Notes: generated by a model not told the origin, from the sequence alone. A stretch of 64,000 bases of DNA from Branchiostoma floridae (GCF_000003815.2 NC_049983.1:21795914-21859913); one strand, 5' to 3'. Positions 12,508 to 24,300 are shown, counted from the stretch's first letter. A program made the numbers and translations.

Positions 12508-13053
12508 ATCCGTCTCATGAGGTCTTGGTGTACAATGATATTGACATATCACTAATGATAGTAGTAATTCTCTTCCAACGAAAGCAAAACATGTAGTTTT
12601 CCGAATTATCAAAAGTATATAGAGCTTAACTTAGCAGTTTGGTTGCGGATCTGCTAGTCTGTTTCCCGTACAAATGATGAACTGCATATCTATGTAAATA
12701 TGCGTAGTCACAAGTAGGTAGATTAAAGTCATTGTCAGTATCAAGCAAGCAAGACAGCAATGTACCATCACGCTATTAAAATGTCTCAGTGAAAAGAGTA
12801 TCCTTGTATTGTTTGTTTTGTTATGAACAAAAGCAAACCCCGTTTAACAACTTGATTGATATCAAATAGAAAAATATGAAATACATGTAGATGTAACCCT
12901 GGAAGACATAAAATTTTCATCAATCATCTTAGCTAAGCTGACGGCCCAAGTACTTTTTGACGAAACAGGTCACTTAAGATCTCCAGGAAGAGTAGTAAAG
13001 ACACATTGTTTCACTAAAGGAGTTTCCTTATAAACATAAGTATAAATCTTGTA

Positions 13054-13250
13054 CTAAGGCTAACGTCACATTTCAAACCGGGGCCCGGTCGGACAGCTTT
13101 CGGGAACGAAAAGTATGATACAAAAGACACCAAACTACACAAAACGTTAAGACTTTGTAGGTAGAATTCGTGGGCATTTTTTGATCATATTTGTACGTAT
13201 ACATTTCTATCTTTCGTTTCCTCAAACAGCCCGGCCGGGCCCAGATCCTA
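13054..13250. mobile_element. Foldback element, relative of 8402-8830
   Basis: It begins CTAAGGCTAACGTCACATTTCAAACCGGGGCCCGG, close to the left end at 8402. The inverse GCCCGGCCGGGCCC with TTTCGTTTCC occurs at about 13215-13242. The right outer end is lost, probably because of the adjoining gap. Confidence 0.55.
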
Positions 13251-13262
13251 CGGTAGCATAAG

Positions 13263-13362
13263 NNNNNNNNNNNNNNNNNNNNNNNNNNNNNNNNNNNNNN
13301 NNNNNNNNNNNNNNNNNNNNNNNNNNNNNNNNNNNNNNNNNNNNNNNNNNNNNNNNNNNNNN
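13263..13362. other. Assembly gap, 100 N
   Basis: Exactly 100 undetermined bases, a conventional scaffold-gap size, so the true distance is unknown. The gap lies in palindromic repeat sequence. Confidence 0.99.
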
Positions 13363-13469
13363 GCCACTCATAGCTATAGGCCGGCTTCACTCCTCTGCCA
13401 GCTTTTGATACTATCTTATGCTACCGTAGGATATGCTTCGAGATTAGGACGTAGGCCTTACAATAACAT

Positions 13470-13947
13470 TATTAGCCAAGATGGATCAGTTCCATCCCTA
13501 CATGGTGCAGACGACGCACGTCAGCTCCCTGACCTCCACGTAAGGCGGGCACGGCAGTGAAAAAAATCACACATATGTAGAGAACTTGTAAATTTATCTC
13601 CCACACACATACATGAAACTGTGACGTAGGCCTTACAAGAACGTTAAATACCCACAATAGATCTGCTCCATCCTTATATAGTGCAGACGACGCACGTGAG
13701 CTCCCTGCCCTCCACATAAGGCGGACACGGCAGCGAGCCGCAGCGGGCCTCCACGGGGTAGAACAGCGCGCCGTTGTCGTTCCCTTCCCCGCCCGACAGC
13801 ACCTCGGGCTCCCCGTCCACACACACGAACTCGTTACGCCCGGCCTGGTCATGGTACCTGTTGGGGGACAAGTGTTGCAAAGTCACACATAAAAATATAT
13901 ATAGAGAGAACTTACATACATGTAAGTGCAGAAAAGGGTCTCACGCA

Positions 13948-13984
<37 letters not shown>

Positions 13985-14070
13985 ACGAACTCGTTACGCC
14001 CGGCCTGGTCATGGTATCTGTTGTGGGACAGGTGTTGCAAAATCTTACATATATAGAGAACTTACATGCA
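13470..14070 (-). repeat. Partial duplicates of the last exon of the collagen-like gene
   Basis: Segment 13490-13557 repeats 13666-13733, the exon's 3' coding end and stop region, at about 85-90 percent identity by eye. Segment 13977-14065 repeats 13822-13925, the exon's 5' end, its acceptor and some intron. The real exon is thus flanked on each side by a fragment of itself. Confidence 0.75.
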
Positions 14071-14538
14071 CGCACTCAGACACACACACACACGAAAACG
14101 AGTCTCACACGCAGAGGTTTGCCTCTCTCACTCAAGTATTGAAAAAGGGTCACACACACGCACACACATACAGAGATTTTCTCTCACACAGGTATTGAGA
14201 AAGGTAACTCACTCGCAGAGGCTTGTCTATCTCACACAGGTATTGAAAATATAATGGTCTCACATGCATACACAAAGGTTTTTCTCTCTCACACAGGTAT
14301 TGAGAAGGGGTTTTCATACACCGACGTCTTTCGACACATGTATTGAAAAGAGTCTCGCTCACACGCGCAAATAGAGGATTTTCTCTCTCACTGAAAAAGG
14401 TTGCACACGCACAGAGGTTTTCGCTCCAACACAGGCGTTAATTGAAAATGGTCTCATATGATAAGCGCATGTAGTGGTTTTCCCATCCAGCACAGGTATT
14501 GAAAAGGGTCACTCTCTCTCTGTCTGTCTCTCTCTTTG

Positions 14539-14573
<35 letters not shown>

Positions 14574-15359
14574 CGCTCGCTTTCGCTCACACACAAACAC
14601 ACACACGCGCGGAGACACACACAGATTTCCTCTCCTACGCAAGTATTGAAAAAAAGTTTCACTGACACAGTACCCCGTCATCAGGTAGCCCCCGTACTCC
14701 CGTGTCCATCCTTCCGGGCACGTCTTGCGGGCGGGGATCATCAGCTGCGCGCGGCGAGAGAGGCAGTAACAGGCCGCACACGGCACCTCGCGGTCATCAA
14801 CCGTCGCCTCATCGTATGGCGCGTCCGTGTTGAGCTGGTACTCCGCGCCGTGCATGTAGGCCTTCAGCCCCTCCACCCCGTCTGTAAAGCGTCCCCACTC
14901 CGGGTCGGCAGGCAGGCACTGGTAGTCGCTCCCTCCTCCCTTCTCACTCCACAACGCCCCGCCGGCTAGACCAGAGTACACCGTTACCGTGTCCGTACTC
15001 TCGTTACAAGCTGTTCGTCCCCATCGGATGTACACAGCTCCTCCACCAGACCCCTCAGCTCCTTGAGTCACCGTTTGTCCCGAATCTCCTTTTCCTCCTT
15101 TCTGCCCCTCCGGCCCTCGCGGTCCCAGCTTCCCGGGTCGGCCCGTCGCCCCCTTCTCTCCCCGGTCGCCCCTCGGTCCCGGCGGCCCGGCGTCCCCCTT
15201 CGGTCCGGCTGGAGCCGCCACCGTGATGTTATTGACGTTGTTGTTTGCCGTCTGAGTCGGGCAAGAGCCTTCCTGGCTTTCGGATTCTGCGGCAAAGCAG
15301 GCAGAGAACAAGAACAGGACATTAAGTGCGGCCAAGACAACCATATTTTGATGACCCAT
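13674..15359 (-). CDS. Secreted short-chain collagen C4-like protein
   Basis: Exons on the minus strand 15359-14674 and 13857-13674 join with phase 2 (GG|GTACTG donor, CAACAG acceptor) to give 289 residues. Residues 1-24 form a signal peptide (core VVLAALNVLFLFSACFA). A collagenous run of Gly-X-Y triplets (about residues 50-95, starting GPKGDAGPPG) is followed by a compact Cys-containing C-terminal domain with the family marks YIRWGRTAC, VYSGLAGG, CLPADPEWG, GAEYQL, CAACYC, PARKTCPEGW and, in exon 2, NEFVCVDGEPE and GSLPCPPYVEGRELTCVVC. This is the layout of sponge/cnidarian/amphioxus short-chain collagen C4-like proteins; it probably trimerises extracellularly. A foldback element lies 112 bp upstream of the start. 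The intron is full of simple repeats and carries a second copy of the exon-2 5' end. Confidence 0.88.
13926..14668. repeat. Simple-sequence and minisatellite block in the collagen-like intron
   Basis: It contains (AC)n at about 13951-13985, a ~60-70 bp minisatellite built on CTCTCACACAGGTATTGAAAA repeated at least eight times between 14126 and 14655, and a (CT)n tract at 14515-14580. Frames through it are low-complexity and not coding. Confidence 0.85.
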
Positions 15360-15470
15360 CCTGTTTTAGATGGAGAAAAGAACGGCTTCCACTGCTAGAA
15401 GGACAGAATTTGTTCAAATTGTCATTGAAGCTAGCCTTGAGTCCAGAAACGCACAGAAGACAACATTCCA

Positions 15471-15692
15471 CTAGCCTCCTTCGTAGACTTCTGGAGCAGC
15501 GGCGTTTATATTCGGGGAGTGTAGATTCTGGAGTGTAGATTCGCGATTTTCAATGGGCTAAGGTTCTCTATGCTGGGATAAAAGGGGAGCTTTCTGGGTG
15601 CGGCAAAACTCCCTTTCCCAGCATAGAGAACATAATCCATTGTTGAAAATTGCGAATTAGTGCTTCTCTCCAGAAGTCTGCAAAGGAGGCTA
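15471..15692. mobile_element. Nested foldback MITE-like element upstream of the collagen-like gene
   Basis: Outer inverted repeats TAGCCTCCTT..AGACTTCTGGAG / CTCCAGAAGTCTGCAAAGGAGGCTA enclose two inner pairs, TTCGCGATTTTCAATGG / CCATTGTTGAAAATTGCGAA and GGTTCTCTATGCTGGGA / TCCCAGCATAGAGAAC. The whole 222 bp can fold into one long hairpin. Confidence 0.75.
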
Positions 15693-16343
15693 ACATTTCC
15701 ACACTGACCTCCTAAGGCCATATGTCAGTGTTCATTATTGATATACTAGTACTTTCGTGTTGACAGTTTCTTGGCGTGATGAGTTAAGTAAAGGCCAAAC
15801 AACTGTGGAGTGTAGAAAACAGTTGGGATTCGACAACTATGAAAATTGCCTACTGATGAGTACTGGCAAGGAGGTACTAGTAACATGATTCGCCAAAAAG
15901 CAGTTACTCACTCAGATGTGATTTTGGAAACGGTCAGACGTTTGAGGAGTATGGTATTCAGTGAATGAAAGTCAACAACTCCGCTCTCTTTCATATGGAC
16001 CCAAATAAGTTGTTTTACATTTCGACTTATAATTATTTGTTGAGCATTCTAAGATTGCTGTTGTGAGCATCTTTATCTTTTATGCTACTTCCTCCCCGAT
16101 ACATGTACATGTATGTGGTTATAACTCGATAGCTTATAATTGGCTCTGTTTCGTCACTCATCAGCCATTGGCCGACCAACTGAAACAAATACATTACTAG
16201 TACGTGTACCCTTGCTAGATTGGTATATGAGTCAGCTGCCAAAGAAACATGATTGCAATATCTAGAAGTAAGTTACAGTCACTGATTTCTGCAACGTTTT
16301 ACACATACCATTTGCATTTGGATAGCATTTACAAACAACAAAG

Positions 16344-16461
16344 TACTGTAAATGCATTTAAGTTCGCGGGGATTTAATTTCGCGGTAGCAGGAAAAAAAA
16401 TTCGCGGTGGTTTCAAGTTGGCGGCCACCGCGAAACCGCGAAAGTTTCTGCATTTACAGTA
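16344..16461. mobile_element. 118 bp MITE with TACTGTAAATGCA ends
   Basis: Perfect inverted ends TACTGTAAATGCA / TGCATTTACAGTA enclose CGCGG-rich inner inverted repeats (TTCGCGG / CCGCGAA). Small, AT-ended and noncoding, it looks like a non-autonomous DNA transposon. Confidence 0.75.
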
Positions 16462-17057
16462 TTACAACGTTACGTTGTTTAATCGCATCGGGGCCAATCA
16501 TATACAACAGCGTTGTTTACTAACATGTTTCTGGCTCCAAGCAGCACCAAGGTATTTGATAGATATCGTTGATAAAAGACATTCCCCGTGGCATGTTCGC
16601 ACAGATCATCATGCAGCCAAACATGCCATTATCAATTAACCTCCTTCGAAGTCTTCTGTAGGCCCTGTGAGGCCCTTATTTCTAGGGGGAGCCTATTCCC
16701 CGCGCCCCAACCTCTGCCTGGAGAATAGGGTTAACCATGGTACGTACTTTGGTAATTTCCAGATTCACACGTTGGTACAATCCATCCACATATTTGCACG
16801 TAATGAATCGACCGTGTTATTGTAGGCATGAGATTAATGTCAAGGCTTTTTTATGCGTCGTCAGTTCACCGGATTTTATGGCAGTAATAGAGCTGTCACT
16901 TTTAGGCCGTCAGCGAATTCTTTTCAAAGCCTCTCGACAACAAAGCTACGAGTTGTCGGAGTTCTTTGTAAGTCTGTGGTGATTTCTATCTTTACAATTT
17001 TAACAAAGGCTTCGAGTAATCAGGGGCGCTAACACCTCTCCCGTGGTAATACCCCCT

Positions 17058-17249
17058 CACATTAGGCGAAATTAAAATCGATCGGACGACGAGTCTGCGA
17101 GCTCAAAATTACGAGGAGGTATGACCCTGCTGCCGACGAAGAAATGGCAGAGAACCACCCCCCTTCCCCCCCCCCTTCCCGTCAGAGTCATGCCTCCTCG
17201 TAATTTAGAGATCGCAGACTCGTCGTCCGATCGATTTTCGCCTAATGTG
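17058..17249. mobile_element. Foldback element with ~65 bp inverted arms
   Basis: The arms start CACATTAGGCGAAATT and end AATTTTCGCCTAATGTG-like; inside, CGATCGGACGACGAGTCTGCGA is matched inversely by TCGCAGACTCGTCGTCCGATCG, and TTACGAGGAGG by CCTCCTCGTAA. The loop contains a C-rich run at about 17158-17180. Confidence 0.75.
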
Positions 17250-18427
17250 TGTGTGTATGTGTGTGGGGGGGGGGGGGGGTATAAACGGGTGCCTACGTAA
17301 TGCCGTATCCTGTCGTAGTTCTATCTGCTACTGTTCTCTATATAGCAATGCCAGAAATACTCTTTTCAACCGTGTACAAGATATGTCTCCATGTTTTCGA
17401 TATCTAAATAGGATAGAAAAAATACATTCCTTTTGTAATTAGGAAGTTAATTACTGATTGCAATGGTTATCTTAGCTCGTAAGATAACCATATATCTAAT
17501 GCTCAATCTGTCATTACATTTACAACTGAGAAGAAGTCGAACCTGTACATACTACCATACATTAGGACGTTGTAGTTGCATGTAGTGAGAATATACGTTC
17601 TTACGACAATAGTACAAGTACTTAGATTATTCAGAACTACCTAGAACTTGTGGTGTGGGAGCAGAAACGTAATAATAAATCACCTTTCACAATATATCTG
17701 GAGTGAAGACGCTTCCAATAGACGAACAGCTAAAACCCGTTTATTTCACATGACTGCATGCCTATAAGATGTCATAACTACTTTAGTTTTATTGTAGAAC
17801 AAACCATTTTTATCATTTATACAATATATCCAATGTCGAGTTGTTCGGTTACATTTTAGGGGATAACATTTTCCTTTTGCAATAGCAGATACAGATACTG
17901 TTTGAAACCTACATCCGCTCACTTTGTTTCACCCTTGCCCGTGCAAGGGTCACCATTCAGTAGTGCAGCAAATGAAAAACACGTTACGCAGTATCTACAA
18001 GTTCTGTGCCAATCAGTAAAAAGATTGCTTAGCCATCATAAACTAATCTATGGATATAAACAAAGAGTGCAGGTAAAATTCTGACAAAGTTTGACATTGA
18101 AAGTGTTCACACAATGCATCGCAAATCTACGTTGCCGGTCGCTCCCATAAACATTATAGGAAAATTAAAAGTGTTCTGTAAACGCGAATCGACATGAATA
18201 AAGCGATACAAAAAAGCATTTTCAAATATATTTACACCCAGTCAAATGCTTTTCTACACTAAAAACACTTTGAGCAATTGATAACATAGATGATGGGGAC
18301 TACATATTATGAATTGAAAAAAAAATACATATAAAGAATCACAAAACGACTTATTCACTGCATGAAAAGATTAAATTTGCAACATTGCTTATAGACTATT
18401 TATCAAATATAGACTATGTATCGTTGC

Positions 18428-19210
18428 TCAGACCGTCAGATGTACCGCCACAATCAACAAGGACGACAGAAGAACCAAGATGGTGGACATGCCGAGACGG
18501 GGGGCGCCACCGACCGAGAGATCCGGCTTCGTCGTCACGCTGTCCGTCAGGTTCTGTGTCGTCATGGAAACGTCCACCGTAGTCATGGCAACGGTCGTTC
18601 CAGAAGGGTGGGACCCAATGGGGATGGTCTGTGGATGACCGGTTGTCCGAGAAGCGGTCTGCGGTTGGTTGGATGTCTGACGAGCGAAGGTCAGTGGCTG
18701 CCTGGTTGTGTGAAGCTCGGTCGGTGATTGGCTGGTTGTCACCCCCTCAGGTTGACAGACAGACAGGGTGAACCCACAGCAGATGGAAAACTCCTGCCTG
18801 TTCTCCGGAGTGTCACGAATGACCGCCGACTGCATGTTGATGTCTTGCGGAATCAGCACCTCCTCCTCGCCGTACGTCAGGAAGAAGAAGTAGTACGACC
18901 CGACGTCGACTTCGTGCCTGACACACTGATGCTCGCTCTCGTACCCCATCTTGGTCACCATGAACCCGCCCGTAAGAGCGTTGGTGTCCCCGTGGATGTG
19001 GCAGCCGTACGACACCTCAGCCGTGTAAGACGTTGCCGGAGGATCCTTGAGTCCGTGTTTGGCCAGAACGCGGCCCCACACCACCATGTCAGCGGCCTGG
19101 ACGCGTTCGTAGATGGTCCAGGGTACGTATCCGACGGGTTGGCTACATCCACGGGCCGGTTGGACCGTTAGCAGGGCCGCCGCTAGGCTCAGGAGGAAAC
19201 ACCGACACAT
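18428..19210 (-). CDS. CCDC3-like secreted domain protein with Thr/Ser stalk and GPI-type tail
   Basis: One exon, 260 residues, with ATG at 19210 starting a good signal peptide (MCRCFLLSLAAALLTVQPARG); the frame extends 27 bases further but only to a GTG. Residues about 22-145 resemble the N-terminal domain of vertebrate CCDC3: a leading Cys, YTAEVSYGC, the Y-F-F-F-L block (GSYYFFFLTYGEEE) and DTPENRQEFS line up with that family. CCDC3 then has a coiled coil, but here there is instead a Thr/Ser/Gln-rich stalk (about 150-235) and a terminal hydrophobic segment (STILVLLSSLLIVAVHLTV) after a GGA, the pattern of a GPI-anchor signal. It is probably displayed on the cell surface. The CCDC3 relation is from recalled motifs and no search was run. 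Confidence 0.7.
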   Translation of the reverse strand: MCRCFLLSLAAALLTVQPARGCSQPVGYVPWTIYERVQAADMVVWGRVLAKHGLKDPPATSYTAEVSYGCHIHGDTNALTGGFMVTKMGYESEHQCVRHEVDVGSYYFFFLTYGEEEVLIPQDINMQSAVIRDTPENRQEFSICCGFTLSVCQPEGVTTSQSPTELHTTRQPLTFARQTSNQPQTASRTTGHPQTIPIGSHPSGTTVAMTTVDVSMTTQNLTDSVTTKPDLSVGGAPRLGMSTILVLLSSLLIVAVHLTV

Positions 19211-21396
19211 CTTTTTATTCCGCCGTGAGACGCACACGTCCGGCTGGTACGAGTAAAGGTCGTGAAGTAATAGGTGTTCTGAGTGACGCAGTGACTTACA
19301 TCTGATGCACCGGACTCGTCCATTTCGGCATTACATCAGGGTGTCTTATGCAATGAAACCTTTATTATTCTGTCCGAAAATTTGTTTGAATACACCACAG
19401 ACCGCTATGACCTTGATGGGTTCGAACAATACGTAAGACTACCATTCTTTTCTCCTTCAGATATCATTTGACCATTATTTCCCCACCAGTAGAATTGCCA
19501 ATTTTTACAACCATATGTCGTCTTCCCTTAAAACTAGACTTCTAACGGTCCAATGTGGTTGACGTGAACGTGTAAGCGAAATGAATCACCGGTGGCCAAT
19601 CCACGACTTGTCCTTACCAATAGTGTCTTATATTATCGTCCCTTATAAAAGTGCCAGAGTGTTGTGGAGACCTTTGTTATAACGTCAACACCCTTCAGGC
19701 GGGTTCCGGCCGCAGGTTGCGTTGCTGGGCAGGACCCAGAAAGTTCCACCCAACTGGAGATGTCGGCACACTAATTAACGCTTCCGTATCTTCCACGCTT
19801 TATATTGGTGAGAAAACTTTCAACACGGAACAAAGCCGTGCGAAAGATAAGATGAACAAAGTCCGATAGCTGCTGGGCCGAATGATATCACACCGAGAGT
19901 AAGTCATGTAATAGCTATACGTAAAACGTACTTGTTTCTGTACAAGAATAGGACGCCACTTTCATTGCAGGATAGGCATTTCCCCTCTTTACTATTTGTT
20001 TTCAGTAAATGAGTTTAGTGCTTACCAAGTTTGCAGGACAATGGCATACTAATGTCTGAACGATAATAATTTAACAGCAGCATGAAACAGAAATGTTTTA
20101 CTCAACACTAGAACACATTCTTCCTTTTCTGTTAAAGTCCACCCAAATACATGTTATATAAAGCAGGCCTGTATAAACACGTCCGAAGTCGACCATTGAT
20201 TAGCCATTTATCAACTAGTACCCCGCATTTGGGCGCTGCTAGGAACCAGAGACATGTGCGTTAAAGCACTGCACACTAGGTGTTGTTTCAGATATACACA
20301 GCTGTGCGCCACTTACATGTATACTCTCCAAGCAGAGCTTTGGCTCTTCTCTTTCTCCTTTTCCCGTGCTTCTTGTCCCCTGCGAGCTTGGCATTGCCAA
20401 TTTTTTTGTAGTCATTGGCGAGGCTTTGAACAATAAAATTAAGTTGCCGACCGGCGTAATCATTGCCCAGTGCGGCGTTCTCCAAGCCTGGAGTCCAACT
20501 TAAGCTTTGGTCCACTCCCGACAGTACCCTGCCCTAGAGACCGTCGGAAGCAGACAAAAGCTAATAAGGCGGGATTCCAGAGACAGAAGCTTGCAAACAA
20601 ATTCTAAATCTACCCTCAAAAACCACAAAACTTGAAATACGAAGACACAATAACATTACTAAAGGAAATGTAAAAACTTTCTATGAATTCAATCACACAA
20701 TCATATTCTTTAATTGACATTATTTGAAGATATTCGTTGGTGTCAACAGTCCATTTATGAGAAAAATATTCCAAGGCCATCTCAATTCTAACAATTTGCA
20801 AATTCAAGCCACATTTTTGGCCATGGTAGAAAAGCAATAAAAACCTGTACATGTATCTCTGACTGTCCAAGCAAATCTAACATTTTGGAAATAAGCAACA
20901 CATTTCCCCATTTGCAAAAAAACATATGCTCCAGTGTTCAAAACAGCAATACAAAATGAAGGTACATCTGCAAGTACTATGCAACTTACAGATAACCTGA
21001 CAATCATGTAAAATCTGAAGGTTGAATGGTGAGTTTGAGTTAGTGTAGAGTGTCACTCTTGAGGCCCCCATTCCACTAGATGGCATCTTGCTATGATCTT
21101 GGTTCCACCTGAACTGGATTTGTGTAAATCTTGACTTCACCAACTCATGACACTCACTCTCTCACTCAAAGTCGGAATATCATGCAAAATGTATGAGTGA
21201 AAAGACAAACAAAGCACAACAATCGTAAAAAGATTTGTTCTTTTTTTATCTGTGGAATTCATGGAGCCTCAGCAAGTTAAAGGTCGCTGCCGTAGTGGAT
21301 TGGGGGTGCAATGAAATTACAAGTCAGCATTAATGCATGTCTGTATGTTCAGAGATTTGAGTCAGTTCTTTAGACGTTTGATGATGAATTGTGTGG
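19211..21396. other. Intergenic with one unassigned candidate exon
   Basis: No family-assignable gene. 19211-20300 shows nothing recognisable. A possible minus-strand exon lies at 20317-20533, and 20560-21396 is AT-rich 3' flank of HSPA14. Confidence 0.4.
20317..20533 (-). CDS. Unassigned candidate internal exon, Lys/Arg-rich
   Basis: The minus strand has a pyrimidine-rich acceptor (GGTCTCTAG) at 20534-20542 and a strong donor (ACAT|GTAAGTGG) at 20316. Between them an open frame of about 72 codons reads GRVLSGVDQSLSW.., then LENAALGNDYAGRQLNFIVQ, a SLANDYKKIGNAK segment and a basic cluster DKKHGKRRKRRAKALL that could be a nuclear signal or dibasic cleavage site. I do not recognise it and could not find partner exons, so it may be chance. 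Confidence 0.25.
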
Positions 21397-24300
21397 TCAT
21401 TCCGTAGCACATTCAATAGTGACATCATCAGCCTGGCCGCTGCACTTCTCAGTACAGGTGACGTGAAGACTGCCTTCCCTGTAAACAACAACAACAACAA
21501 ATTATTAAGTACACGAATCATCATAATGTTCACCTTGGTATATTTTTACAGGGAGGGGTCGCTACCATTTTCCCTTTAATGTGCTTGAGGTACCTTCTCA
21601 AACAAGGGACCCCCTTTTCACATCCCTTCTAATAGACGCATGCTGCCCCGAACGAGATGCCCTACCAGGATTTGCACCAGAGTCAAACAGTTACCGACTA
21701 ATACTAGAACCAGGAGCTCAACTGTAAGGCTGCTACTAGTTGAGCTACAAGCTTGCATCTACTTTAAATACTCACCTTCGAAAGTGCAGCACAACTGAGA
21801 CTACCTTTACATCATCATCTCCTGTTGGAAGATCACTCAGAACAATCTGAAAACAAAGCACTGAACGATGAAGATGATGACAGATGAAATTAATGCTAGG
21901 CTTTCAGAACAAAATTGATTAAGTGGACATGTACATGAAAGTGGTGTCAGAAGGCCTAAGGCAGATTAGTTTTCTTGAACACAGACACCCAAGTTCAACA
22001 ACCTAGGCAGTTACACAACACATACATATAGAGTCACCTGGACACTCGATAGCACTGGACACAGTAAGAACCTTGGACACAGAATAAAAACTATTGTACA
22101 TAAATAGTCTAAAATATCGTCAGCAGTGTCTGTAATGTTATCTACAGTGAGAGGCCAGGGTCAGTGCATACACATGTAAGGGTTGACTAGACAGTCCCTT
22201 TGAAGAAGGCAGTGATGGTAACAGGTGCTGACTTTTGGCTGATGCAGGGCTGTCTCAAGCTGAAGCCTTTTGTCTGTCCCAGTCACTGTTTCAATCATAT
22301 GCAAAGGTTATATAAAACTAGGAGAGATTGTACTGGTACACTGGACCATTTAGATGGTTACTTACTTTAGCTAACAGCACTGCTTTCTCCACTGTGTCGT
22401 CCTGCTCCCCTTCATACAGCTCCACACAGCAGGCTGAGAGTTGTTGTGAGACAGGGAACGTGTGCTGACAGTGGAGGGGGATGGGTGACCGGGCAGGCAC
22501 CAAGGTCTTCAGCACAGGACTGCCAGAGTCATCTACTGTCTACAGGGAAGAACAGGCTTTTAATATGTGAAATGTACAATCATGTAGAATGTAAGGAAAT
22601 ACACAGTGATCACTGAGAGTTGTTGGGAGACAGGGAAAATGTGCTGACAGTGTAGGGGGATGGGGGACCGCGCAGGCACCAAGGTCTTCAGCACTGGACT
22701 ATAGTTTAGAGGGGAGAAGAGATTTTTAACTCAATTTTTGAGATGAAGATGTAGGCAACTGTTTGTTTGTTTGGACCTTTGAAGTGTTTTGTGGCCCTGA
22801 TAGATCAGCCATTTTCCTTGTTGTTTCTGTATCTGGGTATGATTTTTACAGGAAAGGGTCACTAGCCCTTCCCCTTTAGTGCACTTGAGGCACCTCCTCC
22901 AACAAGGGATCCCAATTTTACACCCCTTCTGAAAGACGGGTGCAGCCCCAACTGAGATGTGCTGAACCCAGGACTTGAACCAGGGTCTCCCAGTTTTTTG
23001 GACTTGAAGAGGGTTTGGGGTTAACATAAATGTGAGTTCTCTTATACATGTACATTGTATATACCAGTACATGTGATATAAATTGTACCTCTATTATTAT
23101 CTATACAGATACAGATACAGATAGATACAGATAAAGATCCTCCTTGTCTGATAAGAAACATACCTTCAGCATAACAGCTCTTGCTGTACTGGGTATTTCT
23201 GCAATGGCTTCATTCAATGCATTCTCCTCTCCTTTCCCAGACAACAGGGCTGCCTGAAGAGATGAAATTAATAATATCATGCAGAAAGGTGGTCAATAAT
23301 ATTCATGATTTTCACTGAGTTACACTTGAAAGGCACCTTACAGAGTTGTACACATTCAAAGGATGTAAGAACACGATACAAGAAAGGCTCTTAAAGAACT
23401 GTAAGACTATAGTATAAGGGTCTCAAAATTCTTCCTATTTTGTTAAATGTGTCATTTTAAGCTCATGAAAATAGATTTTTAAGTTTCATGTCATGAAGTT
23501 CAGAGTTTTGGAACAGATGGGATTTTTCATCCCAGGAAGCAATTTCTGTCCAAGAACAAAGGGACAGGTCCTGGAGACAGCCCTGGGATGGTACCTGAAA
23601 AGTCTGATCGTTTCCAAAATCATAACCAGTTGCTTGACTTGAGTAACTGCTATTTGGTTCTGCCTGCAGTATCCCACCTGTTTGGCTGCTCCCATGGCGA
23701 TGACCTCGTCAGGTGATACAGAGTTCAGCACTTCGGCCTGCTGCACACAATCCTGAACCAGCTTCTGCAGCTTAGGGATCTTAGTAGAGCCTCCACACAA
23801 TACAACCTGCAGGATACATTTGTATGAGAAGTTGAACAGTGATGCTTAAGCCTAGAAAAAAATGTTGTGTTTCTTGTTCCCCTGTCTACCCTACAAAAAC
23901 CTGCCAACCCTAGACTTTTTTCGGGTGAGCAGTGCATTCACATAGCCTCCGGTTAGAATTTTTATTCAACCAGCTTCCTGAAGTAAAGCAAGTCCTATCT
24001 AATGAAGGATAAATGTATCCATTACATTACCATGACATTGGAAGACAAGAGTCCTGCATTTCATTTTACTTTGTTCAACTAGAGTTATGGCCAGCCTAAA
24101 AAAATTTTCAAGAAAATAAAAAGATAATCCCTACGTATTAAGAGGATGAAGTGAACAATAATCATATAACATATACTGGATGAAATCTTTTAAGGAAAGT
24201 GGTGTGGTCTTACACTTACCATATTGATAGCCTGTTTCTTGACCTCAGCTTGAGAGATGGCCTCCTCTATAGGCTCCAGGCACTGCTGTAACAGACTCAG

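Larger units (their letters stand above)
12508..13673. other. Intergenic with gap and repeats
   Basis: No supported gene. It holds the transporter 3' flank, a foldback relative (13054-13250), the assembly gap (13263-13362), a MITE fragment at about 13395-13445, and at 13480-13560 a decayed duplicate of the collagen-like gene's last coding bases. Confidence 0.5.
15693..18427. other. Intergenic, two foldback elements, no gene seen
   Basis: No supported exon. It holds the palindromes 16344-16461 and 17058-17249, a G-run with GT repeats at 17245-17280, and AT-rich sequence. 15693-16343 and 17281-18427 show nothing recognisable. Confidence 0.5.

Noticed and set aside
14454-14673. Extension of the collagen-like frame past 14674 into a Ser/Arg/Glu-rich tail
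   Set aside because: The extension is translated (CT)n/(GA)n microsatellite; the family C-terminal sequence continues instead in exon 13857-13674 across a good donor and acceptor.
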